64,000 bases of DNA from CAYHGX01 sp964356355 (GCA_964356355.1 CAYHGX010000001.1:90546-154545); one strand, 5' to 3'. Numbered from the stretch's first letter, positions 7,449 to 16,523 are shown. The notes: generated by a model from the sequence alone, not told the origin. Program-made: numbers and translations.

Positions 7449-8219
7449 TTATAGGAGGAAAAGAGATTGATACCAGTTGATGAGTTTTTCGCTGTAGGCT
7501 AGGGAAATTGTGAGTCCGATAATTAGGAATGGGCCAAAAGGAAGGAGTGTTTTGCCTGTAGCTTTTTTAAATGCCATGAGACTAATCCCAACAATTGAGC
7601 CAAGTACATAGGCAAGGAAGAGAGCAATGCCTCCGTTTGTGAGTCCTAATGTGGTACCAAGTAGCAGGCCGAGGCGAATGTCTCCACCTCCGATCCAGCG
7701 ACCGCGCGAAAGAATGAATTGTAATGCGAAGAATCCACCGATGATAAAGGCACCGATGAGCATAGATTTTGGTTCAACTATTTTAAGTGCCCAATTTCCT
7801 AGTAAGGTAAGGAAAATAGCCGGTAAGCTGTAGCTGTCTGGAATTTCTTTATAGCGAAGATCGTAGAAAAATATGCCGATTAAGAGAGTGAAGAGGAGGC
7901 CATAAAAGGCGAGAAAGGGGATTTTAGTGATACCAAAATTTAGCATTATTATGAGATAGGAAAGGCCAGTGGTGAGCTCGATGAGTGGGTAATAGGTGGA
8001 AATTGATTTTTTGCATTTTGCGCATTTACCATTGAGAAAGAGATAGCTGAAAATTGGAACTAGGTGATACCAGTTTAACTTTTTTTTGCAATTTGGACAG
8101 ATGGAACGGCCCATGATGAAGCCTTTTTTCTTGCTATGGAGTCGGTAATTGATTGCACCCAAAAAACTGCCGATGCAGGTGCCAAAGATGAATGCTAATG
8201 TTGCAAAAATTGTATTCAT
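7449..8219 (-). CDS. pilD: Type IV prepilin peptidase / N-methyltransferase
   Basis: This membrane aspartyl protease cleaves the leader of type IV pilins and pseudopilins and may methylate the new N-terminus. The 256-residue protein has a first TM with the GSFLGAINYRL motif, a cytoplasmic zinc-type loop with two Cys pairs (CPNCKKKL and CAKCKKS), and several further TM helices. The two catalytic Asp are in DLRYKEIPD and GGGDIRLG. It overlaps the TPR gene upstream by 4 bp, so it is probably translationally coupled as the last gene of the pyk-ruvC-TPR-pilD run. It implies type IV pili or a related secretion or competence system encoded elsewhere. Confidence 0.94.
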   Translation of the reverse strand: MNTIFATLAFIFGTCIGSFLGAINYRLHSKKKGFIMGRSICPNCKKKLNWYHLVPIFSYLFLNGKCAKCKKSISTYYPLIELTTGLSYLIIMLNFGITKIPFLAFYGLLFTLLIGIFFYDLRYKEIPDSYSLPAIFLTLLGNWALKIVEPKSMLIGAFIIGGFFALQFILSRGRWIGGGDIRLGLLLGTTLGLTNGGIALFLAYVLGSIVGISLMAFKKATGKTLLPFGPFLIIGLTISLAYSEKLINWYQSLFLL

Positions 8220-9664
8220 GGGTTTTGGGTGAGTGATTGAGATGAAAAATATTGATCAAGTTCTGGTTGGGAGAGTTGCTTGAGACGAGTGGAAGCGAGT
8301 GCCGCAATTGAAGTGCCTTGGCTTACGGAAAATGCTTTTTCATAGAATTGTTTTGCGAGTGTGGTGTTGCCTTGTTTTTCGTAGTACCAGCCGAAATTTA
8401 GAAATGCTGCATCGAAATTTGGTTGAAGATTTAATGCTTGAGTTAGATATTTTTCTGCGAGGTCATAGTTGCCTGCGGCGGTGTTGGCCCAGCCAACGAG
8501 GTTGTAACTCATTGCTTGATCCGGATGATATTTAACCGCTATGTTTGCCAAGGCGATGGCGTTTATTGGAGTGTTTAATTTTTCAATATTTAGCCAGATT
8601 GCTCGAATAAAAATGTCGAGATTGCCCGGATTGGCTGCTATTACTTTTTCATAACTTTGAGCTGATTTTTGAAATTCTTGTTGGATTAAATAGATATCTC
8701 CGAGTTTTAAGTTTAATTGGTCTTTGGGTGTGTATCCTGCCTTGTCGGCTTGTTTGAGATAGCCTTCGGCATGTTTTAAGTCATTGGCTGAAAAATAGGC
8801 GAGTCCTAAATAAAAGAGGGTTTCAGGTTTTGTGGAATCTAAGGCTTTTGCTTTGAGGAAACTGTCAATTGCGTCTTGAGGCTTGTTGGTAGCTAGATAG
8901 CAATAACCAAGTACGATCCAGGCATCACGGTAGTTGTTTTTTTGAGTTATGATGTCAAATAGTAGTGGAATAGCGCTTTCAAATTGATGATTTTGCGCGA
9001 GTGATTTTGCGAGTAAAAGCTGTAGGAATACTTGTTCTGCTTCGGAATAGAATTCAAATGTGTTGAAGGCATCGAGATATTTTTGAGCAGTTTTGCCGGC
9101 TTGTTTGAATTCTTTTTTTGCCGTGGGAAAGTCTTTATATAGAATTAGTATTTCGCCTCTTAGTTGGGCAACCTGTGGAAGATTTTCCGGTAATTTCCAG
9201 ACGTAATTTTTTGCGTCTTCGATTCTGCGAAGGTTGAGTAGCGAATGTACTGTGCCGCTTTTTATGTTTAGATTTTCTGGGCTTAGAGTTTCTGCTTTTA
9301 AATATGCATTGAGAGCTTTCTCATATTGACTTACTGCGGTGTAGCTTTGAGCCAGGCTTAATAGTGGGATTGTAGAATTGGGGTTTGTTTTAACTGCGTT
9401 TTCAAAATTTGTGATGGCGGTGATGTAGTCTCCTTGTTCGTACGCTGATTTTCCTTTAGCTAAATAGCCGTTGTAGTCTGGGGAGCTAATGGTTTCTGTT
9501 GGTTGAGTTGGTGGTGTTGTTGTTTGAGTTGAAGTTTCAACTGGAGGTGTTTCGGTAATAACTTCTGGAATTTCTACTGCAGTTCGGGGACTTAAAAATG
9601 TGAAAACAATTAGCGTTGCGCCAGCGATGATAATTACCCATAAAAATGCGGTGAGTGTTCTCAT
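8216..9664 (-). CDS. Membrane-anchored TPR repeat protein
   Basis: A 482-residue protein with an N-terminal signal anchor (FLWVIIIAGATLIVFTFL), a Pro/Thr-rich linker (residues ~35-60), and then consecutive tetratricopeptide repeats to the C-terminus, for example YLAKGKSAYEQGDYITAITNFENAV, TLFYLGLAYFSANDLKHAEGYL and AFLNFGWYYEKQGNTTLAKQFYEKA. TPR arrays are protein-binding scaffolds, so a role in pilus or envelope assembly is possible given the coupled pilD gene, but nothing in the sequence fixes its partner. It overlaps ruvC by 4 bp (9661-9664) and pilD by 4 bp, so all three are likely co-translated. Confidence 0.85.
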   Translation of the reverse strand: MRTLTAFLWVIIIAGATLIVFTFLSPRTAVEIPEVITETPPVETSTQTTTPPTQPTETISSPDYNGYLAKGKSAYEQGDYITAITNFENAVKTNPNSTIPLLSLAQSYTAVSQYEKALNAYLKAETLSPENLNIKSGTVHSLLNLRRIEDAKNYVWKLPENLPQVAQLRGEILILYKDFPTAKKEFKQAGKTAQKYLDAFNTFEFYSEAEQVFLQLLLAKSLAQNHQFESAIPLLFDIITQKNNYRDAWIVLGYCYLATNKPQDAIDSFLKAKALDSTKPETLFYLGLAYFSANDLKHAEGYLKQADKAGYTPKDQLNLKLGDIYLIQQEFQKSAQSYEKVIAANPGNLDIFIRAIWLNIEKLNTPINAIALANIAVKYHPDQAMSYNLVGWANTAAGNYDLAEKYLTQALNLQPNFDAAFLNFGWYYEKQGNTTLAKQFYEKAFSVSQGTSIAALASTRLKQLSQPELDQYFSSQSLTQNP

Positions 9665-10161
9665 TGGTTTTGAAGTGCTAACTGTTTAATAAGTGCGAGT
9701 GAATTTGATAGGCAAATTGCTAGGGCTACGGCATCTGCTGCATCGTCGGGTTTTGGTATTTGATTTAAATTTAGGATCATTTTCACCATTTGTTGGACCA
9801 TTTTTTTGTCGGCTTTTCCATATCCGCAAATGGACATTTTCATTTCTAGTGGGGTGTATTCTTGCAGAGAGATATTGTGTTCTGTGAGTTTTTGAAGAAT
9901 TACTCCGCGTGCTTGAGCAACTGAAATTGCGGTTTTTACGTTGGTTTTGAAAAAGAGTTTTTCAACTGCAGCGTAGCTTGGTTGATATTTTTTTATGATA
10001 AATTCTAGGTCTTGGGCGATCTCTTGGAGGCGGTTTGCTGCTGGTGAATTTTTATCTGTTTTGATACAACCATAGGTGATTAATTTCATGTTTCCATTAA
10101 TGTTTTCTAGGATTGCGAATCCTGTTGTGGCTGTGCCTGGATCAATTCCAATGATGCGCAT
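9661..10161 (-). CDS. ruvC: Holliday junction endonuclease RuvC
   Basis: RuvC resolves Holliday junctions made during recombination and repair, working with RuvAB. The 166-residue protein starts with MRIIGIDPGTATTGFAIL, which carries the first catalytic Asp. The second acidic residue is in AAVEKLFFKTN, and the last pair in PDDAADAVALAIC. QARGVILQ and YTPLEMKMSICGYGKADKKMVQQMV are also standard. It lies 2 bp after pyk and overlaps the TPR gene. ruvA is found separately at 16554-17138; ruvB is not in the window. Confidence 0.96.
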   Translation of the reverse strand: MRIIGIDPGTATTGFAILENINGNMKLITYGCIKTDKNSPAANRLQEIAQDLEFIIKKYQPSYAAVEKLFFKTNVKTAISVAQARGVILQKLTEHNISLQEYTPLEMKMSICGYGKADKKMVQQMVKMILNLNQIPKPDDAADAVALAICLSNSLALIKQLALQNQ

Positions 10162-10163
10162 TT

Positions 10164-11558
10164 TTAAATTTTTAGTGTAGAAATTTGTAGCGATCGTGGG
10201 CCTTTAGCGCGGATAAAAATAATTTTGCTTTTCTTTTTGATAAGTTTTTTAATTTCTTTTTCAGGTTCTGTCATCGGGACTGTGATGATTTCATTTATGC
10301 CCCAAGTGAGCTGAAGCATGCGGGCAACTTTTTCGTTGTCGCAGATGGTAATGATGTTGGTGTATGGTCTGAATTTGGCTAGATTGATTGCTTCTTGTCC
10401 GTCTGGAGAATGAACAACAAGGAAGTTTGCTTTTGTTTCTAGTGCAATGTCGCAAGCATTTAGAAGTGTGGAATTGGCGATTGAAAGGTATTTCGTAAGG
10501 GTGATTTCCTCTATTAGTTCTGGATTTTTTTGCAGTTCTTTTTCAACGTCGATAATTACGCGACTTAAAATGTTTACAGCTTTTATTGGGTATTTGCCCG
10601 TTGCAGTTTCGTTTGAAAGCATGATGGCATCGGTATGATCGAGTACGGCATTGGCTGCATCGGAAATTTCTGCGCGTGTGGGACGGGAATTTGTAACCAT
10701 TGAAAGTAAAACTTCGGTGGCAGTGATGACGGGTTTTCCAAATTTGTTAGAAAGATGAATAATGCGCTTTTGGATAATGGGGACGTGCTCCAGTGGAATA
10801 TCTGTTCCTAAGTCGCCGCGTGCTACCATTACTCCATCAGATATTTTGATGATTTCCTCAAGATTTTTTATGGCTTCGTGTCGTTCTATTTTGGCGATTA
10901 TTGGAGTTTCTGCTCCGTTTTCTTTGAGAAAAGTTTGAAGATCTTGGATGTCCTTTTTGTTTTTAACAAAGGATAAAGCTACGAAGTCGACGTCGTTTTT
11001 GATTCCAAATAATGCATCTCTTTTATCTTTGTCTGTAAGGGTTTTTGCTTTGATAGTGCCGTTTGGCAGGGCTAGTCCGTTGTGTGTTTTGATGATTCCC
11101 GGAGTGAGAACTTTTGCGATGATGGTGGTTTTCTCAACCTTTAAAACTTTTGTTTCTACTTCGCCATCATTTAAAAGAAGGATGTGATTTTTTTTGCAGT
11201 CTTTTACTATGTCTTTATATGCTACGGGGATGATTGTTTCTTTGTGATTTTTTCTGCCGATGATTGGTGCAATTGTGTAGGTAATGATTTCGTTTTTTTC
11301 TAATTTCATTCCTTCTTTGGGGAGTTCGCCGAGACGAATTTTGGGGCCTTGAAGATCTTGAAGAATGGCGATTCTAAGTCCGGTTTCTTTTTCTGCGGCA
11401 TGGATATTGTCGATTAATTTTTGATGTTCTTCATAGGTGCCGTGTGAGAAATTTAATCGCGCTACATTCATGCCGTTTTCTGCGAGAGCCTTGATGGCCT
11501 CTTTAGTGCTGCACGCAGGGCCGAGGGTGGCGACGATTTTTGTTTTTTTTTGGTACAT
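10164..11558 (-). CDS. pyk: Pyruvate kinase
   Basis: This enzyme converts phosphoenolpyruvate and ADP to pyruvate and ATP, the last step of glycolysis. The 464-residue protein begins KIVATLGPACSTKEAI. It has the substrate motifs MNVARLNFSHGTYEEH and ILQDLQGPKIRLGEL, the active-site Lys/Glu/Asp region IAKIERHEAIKNLEEI and GVMVARGDLGTDIPLEHVP, and ITATEVLLSMVTNSRPTRAEISDAANAVLDHTDAIMLSNETATGKYP. Family members usually have GxVM at the start of the K+ / metal region, which is conserved here. The C-terminal domain is complete but lacks the extra PEP-utiliser domain of some bacilli. A repeat-like element lies between glmS and this gene. Confidence 0.97.
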   Translation of the reverse strand: MYQKKTKIVATLGPACSTKEAIKALAENGMNVARLNFSHGTYEEHQKLIDNIHAAEKETGLRIAILQDLQGPKIRLGELPKEGMKLEKNEIITYTIAPIIGRKNHKETIIPVAYKDIVKDCKKNHILLLNDGEVETKVLKVEKTTIIAKVLTPGIIKTHNGLALPNGTIKAKTLTDKDKRDALFGIKNDVDFVALSFVKNKKDIQDLQTFLKENGAETPIIAKIERHEAIKNLEEIIKISDGVMVARGDLGTDIPLEHVPIIQKRIIHLSNKFGKPVITATEVLLSMVTNSRPTRAEISDAANAVLDHTDAIMLSNETATGKYPIKAVNILSRVIIDVEKELQKNPELIEEITLTKYLSIANSTLLNACDIALETKANFLVVHSPDGQEAINLAKFRPYTNIITICDNEKVARMLQLTWGINEIITVPMTEPEKEIKKLIKKKSKIIFIRAKGPRSLQISTLKI

Positions 11559-11570
11559 AGGTGAGGGGAG

Positions 11571-11633
11571 TTGGCACCTTGCTATGGCGCTCGGTGGGTT
11601 AAGTTGTTAGCACTTCGCTTCGCTCGCGCTTGG
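11571..11633 (-). repeat. Intergenic repeat, copy 1 (between glmS and pyk)
   Basis: Read on the minus strand, this block starts just after the glmS stop and runs into the pyk leader. It shares AAGCGCGA, AGTGCTAACAA, then AACCC-CCGAGCGC with the block at 21278-21346 upstream of rpmE. Inverted repeats suggest a folded RNA or a mobile intergenic repeat. Confidence 0.6.
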
Positions 11634-11638
11634 AAAGT

Positions 11639-13417
11639 TTATTTTACAGTGACTGATTTTGCCAGGTTTCTTGGCTTGTCTGGATCGTTTTTGCGGAGGA
11701 CGGCGAGCTGGTAGGAGAGGATTTGAATAGGGATTATATTAACTATTGGTGAAGTTTGGCCGGTGTCGGGGACACGAATCCAGTAGTCGAAGACTTCATG
11801 TTTTTCTGGAGAGATGCCGATGATATATCCGCCGCGAGCTTTTACTTCTGTGGCGTTGGAGATCATTTCTTTTTTTGTATCATCGTTTGGTACGAGTGCG
11901 ATTACCGGAGTGTTCTTGGAGATCAGTGCGAGTGGGCCGTGCTTGAGTTCGCCTCCTGCGAAGCCTTCGGCGTGGATGTAGGAAACCTCTTGTAGCTTGA
12001 TTGCGGACTCAAGTGCGATGGGGTAATTTTTGCCGCGGCCAATGATATACATGGATTCTACATGCTTAATTTTTTTCGCAACTTTCATAATGTGGTCTAC
12101 GTAGCGCGGATTCAACATGTCGTTTATTTGGCTTGCCGTAGAGATGAGGAGCTCTTTGCCTTTTTCGATTCCGCCGTCGCAGGCGTAGGCTAGAAGTGTG
12201 AGAATTGCGATTTGTGAGGTAGTGGCTTTAGTGGAGGCCACTGCTTTTTCTGGGCCGGCTTTGATGGGAACGACGATATCTGACTCCCGGGACATCGTGG
12301 AATTTTCAACATTTATAATGGAGGCAACTTTTACCTTTTTTGATTTTGCCACTTCAATGGCTTCAAGAGTGTCGGCTGTTTCTCCGGACTGGGAAACGGC
12401 GATCATTAAAGTTTTGGGTGTGAGGAAATCTTTGTTTTTTCCAAACTCGGATCCAAAGCTGAAATTCACATGTTTTTTGGAGATTTCGGCGAAGAGATAT
12501 TCTGCCACCATACAAACTTTTCCGGCGGTGCCGCAGCCCACGAGGTAGGTGCCGAAGGCTTTTTTGATTTCTGCGGCAAGTTGGTTTATTACTTTTGGGT
12601 CTTGGTTTATGGCGCGATTTAGTGTGTCTTTTTGTTCCATGATTTCTTTGATCATGAAGTGTGCAAAGTCTCCTTTTTCGGCACTTTCAATGTCCCAGTC
12701 AATTTCAATGATACGTTTTTTAACCTCTTTTTTTTCTTTGATGTCGAAGAATTTTAGGCCTTTGTTATTGATGGTGACGAGCTGGTTGTCGTCGAGATAG
12801 ATAACTTTTTTAGTGTATGGGAGGAAGGCTGGAATGTCGGAGGCTATGAAGAATTCTTTGTTGTTTTCTCCCACTCCAATGATTAGTGGAGAGCCTTTTC
12901 TGGCAGCAATGATTTGGTCACTCTCTTGCCCTATAACGATGATTGCATAGCGTCCTTCAATATCTGCGGTAGCGAGTTTTACGCTCTCTTCAAGTGAGTT
13001 GCTTTTGTGATATTCTTCGATGAGATGGGCGATTACTTCGGTGTCAGTTTCAGAGATAAATTTGTGTCCTTTCTTCTGAAGTTTCTTTTTGAATTCGAGG
13101 TAATTTTCGAAAATGCCGTTGTGTACCAGGACGATTTTTTTATCGGCTGAAGAGTGGGGGTGAGCATTTTTTTTAGTAACTCCACCGTGCGTGGCCCAGC
13201 GTGAATGCCCAATTGCCAGATTGGAGGATTTGAAATTAAAATCTTTGACTTTGATGTCTCCGATTTTGCCAACGTCTTTTTTTATTTCGATGCCTTCGGA
13301 GGTTTTGTAGGCGATGCCCCAGGAATCATAGCCACGATATTCCAAAGATTTGAGGCCTTTGATGACGATTTCTGCCGCGTTTTTGCGCGGTCCTAAATAG
13401 GTGAAAATTCCACACAT
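11639..13417 (-). CDS. glmS: Glutamine-fructose-6-phosphate aminotransferase
   Basis: GlmS makes glucosamine-6-phosphate from fructose-6-phosphate and glutamine, the entry step to peptidoglycan and other amino-sugar polymers. The 592-residue protein has an N-terminal class II glutaminase domain starting MCGIFTYLG (Cys2 nucleophile) with GHSRWATHGGVTKKNAHPH and LVHNGIFENY. Two SIS isomerase domains follow (YLVGCGTAGKVCMVAEYLF, then VSQSGETADTLEAIE, AEGFAGGELKHGPLALI), ending DKPRNLAKSVTVK, the conserved C-terminal tail that closes the active site. Length and motifs are normal. The short leader contains no recognisable glmS ribozyme. pyk follows after a repeat element. Confidence 0.97.
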   Translation of the reverse strand: MCGIFTYLGPRKNAAEIVIKGLKSLEYRGYDSWGIAYKTSEGIEIKKDVGKIGDIKVKDFNFKSSNLAIGHSRWATHGGVTKKNAHPHSSADKKIVLVHNGIFENYLEFKKKLQKKGHKFISETDTEVIAHLIEEYHKSNSLEESVKLATADIEGRYAIIVIGQESDQIIAARKGSPLIIGVGENNKEFFIASDIPAFLPYTKKVIYLDDNQLVTINNKGLKFFDIKEKKEVKKRIIEIDWDIESAEKGDFAHFMIKEIMEQKDTLNRAINQDPKVINQLAAEIKKAFGTYLVGCGTAGKVCMVAEYLFAEISKKHVNFSFGSEFGKNKDFLTPKTLMIAVSQSGETADTLEAIEVAKSKKVKVASIINVENSTMSRESDIVVPIKAGPEKAVASTKATTSQIAILTLLAYACDGGIEKGKELLISTASQINDMLNPRYVDHIMKVAKKIKHVESMYIIGRGKNYPIALESAIKLQEVSYIHAEGFAGGELKHGPLALISKNTPVIALVPNDDTKKEMISNATEVKARGGYIIGISPEKHEVFDYWIRVPDTGQTSPIVNIIPIQILSYQLAVLRKNDPDKPRNLAKSVTVK

Positions 13418-13478
13418 AATATATTGTTAAATCTTATTGATTTTAGTTGATTTTAGCCCTTTTGTGGAGGAGGATTGG

Positions 13479-13506
13479 TTGACAAATTGGTAAAGAGGAC
13501 TAGTAT
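13479..13506 (+). promoter_or_regulatory. Promoter of orphan gene at 13529
   Basis: TTGACA (13479-13484), 16-nt spacer, TAGTAT (13501-13506). An AAGGA ribosome-binding site (13516-13520) follows, 8 nt before ATG 13529. This promoter decides the start: any start upstream of 13513 would not be transcribed. Confidence 0.65.
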
Positions 13507-13528
13507 CGTTTTCTTAAGGATTTTTAAT

Positions 13529-13837
13529 ATGGAGGTTGGGAGTGAAAATGAGGGTTTGAGTGAGGAGGAAGTGTCTTTGTTGATGAATTTGGAACGGTTA
13601 ATTGGGGTGAGATATAGTGATCAGGTGTATAGAGTTTATTTTGAAAAGATGGTTGCCGGTGATAAAATTTATGTTTCGTGTTCGGTGGTTTCACTTAAAG
13701 CGGATCCTATTAGTATGAAATATCATACCGTGGGTGGGTTTTATGATTTGAAGAATAATTGTTTTATTCGTCGACGTGGTGAATCGGAAAGTTCTGAGTT
13801 TAGGGCTTTTTTGAATGCTTATGAGCCTATTGAGTAG
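13529..13837 (+). CDS. Hypothetical protein, 102 residues
   Basis: An unrecognised small protein beginning MEVGSENEGLSEEEVSLLMNL. It has an acidic N-terminal helix-like part, then alternating beta-type sequence (YRVYFEKMVAGDKIYVSCSVV) and a C-terminal SSEFRAFLNAYEPIE. The open frame extends further upstream, but the promoter and an AAGGA Shine-Dalgarno place the start at 13529. No signal peptide or membrane segment is seen. It runs convergent to the M24 peptidase gene, 6 bp away. Confidence 0.7.
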   Translation: MEVGSENEGLSEEEVSLLMNLERLIGVRYSDQVYRVYFEKMVAGDKIYVSCSVVSLKADPISMKYHTVGGFYDLKNNCFIRRRGESESSEFRAFLNAYEPIE

Positions 13838-13843
13838 TTTCTT

Positions 13844-14917
13844 TTAGATTTGTTTCGAGATTTTGGTGAGATTTTTGTTGCTGTTTTTTGTAATGAGGAG
13901 CATGTCTTCGATGCGAACGCCGAATTCTCCTGGAAGATAAATGCCTGGTTCGATGGTAATGATTTGGTTTTCCTTGAGCGGTTTTGTGTACTTTTCGGAG
14001 AGGGCAGGTGATTCGTGAATATCAAGGCCGATGCCGTGGCCGCCGGAGTGGCCGTACATTTCTCCGTAGCCGGCTTTTTCGATAATGCTGCGTCCAAGGT
14101 GATCGGCTTCGGCTCCTGTGAGGCCAGCCTTAATGCCTTTGATGCTGGCGAGTTGGGCTTCGAGTACAAGATTGTAAATTTCTTTTTGCTTGGGAGTGGG
14201 TGGTGCGGTGAAGATCATGCGGGTCATGTCGCTGCAATAGTTGTCGTATTTCATGCCCATGTCGATGAGAATGATGTCGCCTTTTTTTAGCTTGGTGCGG
14301 GTGGGGTCGTGGTGTGGGCGAGCGGAGTGAGCGCCGAAGGCTACAATTGGATCGAAGGATACATCGTTGGCACCAAATTCTATGCCAAGTTGGCGGATTC
14401 CCCAGGCTATTTCAAGTTCGGTTATTGGTCTACTGGAAAGGGTCGGAAGTGCTTCCTGTATAATATTCTTGATCGCGAGGAAGACTTTTTCGTTTATACG
14501 TTGGCTTTTTGTGGTCTTGGCAATTTCGTCCGGAGTTTTGATTTCGCGTTTGGTCTCAATGTCACCGGCGATGTTTATGAATTTAATTTTTTGACCGGGC
14601 AGACGACAAAGTTTTTGATATTTTTTGAATTGAGAAAGTGTGAGGTCGTTCTCATCGATGCCGATGGTTGTGATGGAATGTTTTTTGAGAAGTTTTTGCC
14701 AGTGGAGTTTTACTTGTTCGGGATTTTTCCAAAGTTTGGTGATGTCTACGAGTTCGATGTTTTTATAGATGCTGTCTTTGGCGCGCTCGATGTAACGGAA
14801 GTCGGTGAAGAGGTAGGTTTTGGATTTTGTTTGCAGAAGGAAACCGGAGGAGCCGGTGAAGTTGGATAGATATTGGATGTTGGATTTGTTGGTGATGAGA
14901 TTGGCTTGATTTTGCAT
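13844..14917 (-). CDS. M24-family aminopeptidase (Xaa-Pro peptidase type)
   Basis: This cytoplasmic dinuclear metallopeptidase removes N-terminal residues next to proline. The 357-residue protein has the N-terminal creatinase-like domain (IQYLSNFTGSSGFLLQTKSK, then DFRYIERAK) followed by the pita-bread catalytic domain from about residue 150. Metal ligands are visible in ILIDMGMKYDNYCSDMTRMI (two Asp), GHSGGHGIGLDIHE (His), ITIEPGIYLPGEFGVRIED (two Glu), as in PepQ/PepP. Length is typical for bacterial PepQ/YpdF-type enzymes. It is divergent from the next gene, whose ATG lies about 40 bp away. Exact substrate range cannot be decided. Confidence 0.92.
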   Translation of the reverse strand: MQNQANLITNKSNIQYLSNFTGSSGFLLQTKSKTYLFTDFRYIERAKDSIYKNIELVDITKLWKNPEQVKLHWQKLLKKHSITTIGIDENDLTLSQFKKYQKLCRLPGQKIKFINIAGDIETKREIKTPDEIAKTTKSQRINEKVFLAIKNIIQEALPTLSSRPITELEIAWGIRQLGIEFGANDVSFDPIVAFGAHSARPHHDPTRTKLKKGDIILIDMGMKYDNYCSDMTRMIFTAPPTPKQKEIYNLVLEAQLASIKGIKAGLTGAEADHLGRSIIEKAGYGEMYGHSGGHGIGLDIHESPALSEKYTKPLKENQIITIEPGIYLPGEFGVRIEDMLLITKNSNKNLTKISKQI

Positions 14918-14957
14918 GTGTGGAAGTTTTATAGTGCGCTCTTATATTAACAATATT

Positions 14958-15764
14958 ATGGCGTTAGGTGCAGCAAGAAATTTAGGAGAAGGGGGTGATT
15001 CGATGAGAGAGGAGTTGCGCATGCAGTATGAGGGGAGAGTTGCAAATACTTTGAAGCGCTATCCAGAAGGATTGGAGCCACCGGGCTTTGACCAGTTAGT
15101 TCTTGAGGAGCAAACATTGCAGGCAATTGGGCATATGGAAAATCCGGCCTTGCTTTTGTATATTAATAGAAAGCCTTGGGATATTGCGGGGCAAATTGGT
15201 TGTAAAAAGGATTTTGGAGCACCATTTCTACTTGGTGGCTTTTTTATAAATCCGGGCTTGGTTGATCGAGGAAGGGTAACGTCTGGTTTTCCAGTTTTCA
15301 TATATGAGCGGGATTTGCCTCATGGTGGTGCGGTTTCTTATTATCCAAGGAGAACCGAGCTTCAAATGTATGATGGGCAATGGCGAGCCCAAGTGGCGGA
15401 TGCGGGAGAGGGGGATGGTGTGATTTTTGAATATCCTGAACGCGTTGTGACTAGGAGTGAGTTAGATTTTTCGGCTTCACATGAATTATTAAAGCAAGGA
15501 TTGCAGCCAATGGGGGATCTAGCTGATTACTTGGAGTTGGTGAAATCTTGTAAGGCAAATGGTGAAAACATTGATTTGGGTGCAACTAATTTTACGGCTT
15601 TAGGATCTGTGAGAAACCGGGATTTTGGTACTGATATAGTTTCTGCCTATGTGGACAGTGATGGGCAGGTGAAAGTTTCTAATGTTGGAGGAAATCACAT
15701 AGCCCAGAAGATTAAAAAACGCGGATTGGTGGATATTCCGATTCTGGATAGGTTTGCGATTTAA
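14958..15764 (+). CDS. Hypothetical protein, 268 residues
   Basis: Not recognised. The protein begins MALGAARNLGEGGDSMREEL and seems soluble, with no signal peptide or membrane helix. Mixed alpha/beta sequence includes LLLYINRKPWDIAGQIGC, FPVFIYERDLPHGGAVSYYPRR and GVIFEYPERVV. The ATG at 14958 is preferred over the longer frame start at 14916, because a -10-like TATATT (14943-14948) lies between them. It stands alone between divergent pepQ and the convergent gene at 15882. The 117-nt gap after it holds the palindrome TCTGCGCGCGCAGA (around 15848-15861), perhaps part of a terminator. Confidence 0.7.
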   Translation: MALGAARNLGEGGDSMREELRMQYEGRVANTLKRYPEGLEPPGFDQLVLEEQTLQAIGHMENPALLLYINRKPWDIAGQIGCKKDFGAPFLLGGFFINPGLVDRGRVTSGFPVFIYERDLPHGGAVSYYPRRTELQMYDGQWRAQVADAGEGDGVIFEYPERVVTRSELDFSASHELLKQGLQPMGDLADYLELVKSCKANGENIDLGATNFTALGSVRNRDFGTDIVSAYVDSDGQVKVSNVGGNHIAQKIKKRGLVDIPILDRFAI

Positions 15765-15881
15765 GTTTCATCTCTGTGGACGTTGTCCCAGGGGCCAGTT
15801 TTTTGGAGGCCAAATGGCTTGAATTAGCCCTTGTTTCTGGCGAAATCTCTGCGCGCGCAGACATTTAATATATTTTAAAAC

Positions 15882-16523
15882 TTATTTGTTAGTGTCAGGT
15901 ATGTAGTTGCCATCTGTGTCCATGAAGCCGCTATCGAGGAGGATTTGTCTGATTTCTTTCCGTGGTGGAGCGACGTAATTTGGATCATCCCATTGGGCGA
16001 GAGGTAGAGGTTCGCCTTCTTTGAAGGCGTAGCGTTGTTCGATTTCTTTTGTTAAGGCTGGTCCTGATAGACCTTCTGCGAGGCAGTCTGCAATTACTCT
16101 TTTTAATTCTTCGTGATGGTTTACATTGATTTTTTGTAAGGCTACCGCTCCGCTTTTATAGGCGCGACTTCCTGCATCGTAGTGTATTGCTAGTATTCCG
16201 TGTTTGTCTCCTGGGTTGTTTGAAAGTACAAAAATGGGGATGCCTTCGTTCATTCTTTGTTGCATTGCTGGTACTAATCGGTCTGGTAATGCGCCGCTAG
16301 CAAAAGCGACAAAAATGATAGCTTGAGATTGTTCGGTTCTGGCTAGAAATTCGCCGGCATTTAAAAAAGGATCGCACATAAAGGCGGGGAACCGTGGATC
16401 GGAGGTTTCAACTTGTTCTTTTGTGGGTATGCCTAATGCAGCTCTAACTTTCTCAGTGTTGGCTTTTACTTTGGGGATGATTTCTTTGAAAGGCCTTATG
16501 TCCGTGAATGCATTATAGCACAA
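15882..16523 (-). CDS. Asparaginase C-terminal-domain-like protein (probably truncated)
   Basis: The middle of this 213-residue frame resembles the C-terminal domain of L-asparaginase/GatD proteins: IIFVAFASGALPDRLVPAMQQRM, then EGIPIFVLSNNPGDKHGILAI, YDAGSRAYKSGAVALQKINVNH and ELKRVIADCLAEGL. The N-terminal catalytic domain with the TGGTI threonine is missing, and ruvA lies immediately upstream, so no room exists for it. A promoter with a perfect -10 overlaps the first codons of the frame, so the real start must be further in; the first in-frame ATG is at residue 49. It could be a gene remnant or a small domain protein with a new role. No catalytic activity should be assumed. Confidence 0.5.
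   Translation of the reverse strand: MCYNAFTDIRPFKEIIPKVKANTEKVRAALGIPTKEQVETSDPRFPAFMCDPFLNAGEFLARTEQSQAIIFVAFASGALPDRLVPAMQQRMNEGIPIFVLSNNPGDKHGILAIHYDAGSRAYKSGAVALQKINVNHHEELKRVIADCLAEGLSGPALTKEIEQRYAFKEGEPLPLAQWDDPNYVAPPRKEIRQILLDSGFMDTDGNYIPDTNK

Noticed and set aside
13418..13478. glmS ribozyme upstream of glmS
   Set aside because: The leader is only some tens of bases, A+T-rich, with no double-pseudoknot-like sequence.
13475..13528. 18-residue N-terminal extension of the orphan at 13529
   Set aside because: The promoter TTGACA-16-TAGTAT lies inside this stretch, so it would not be transcribed in full.
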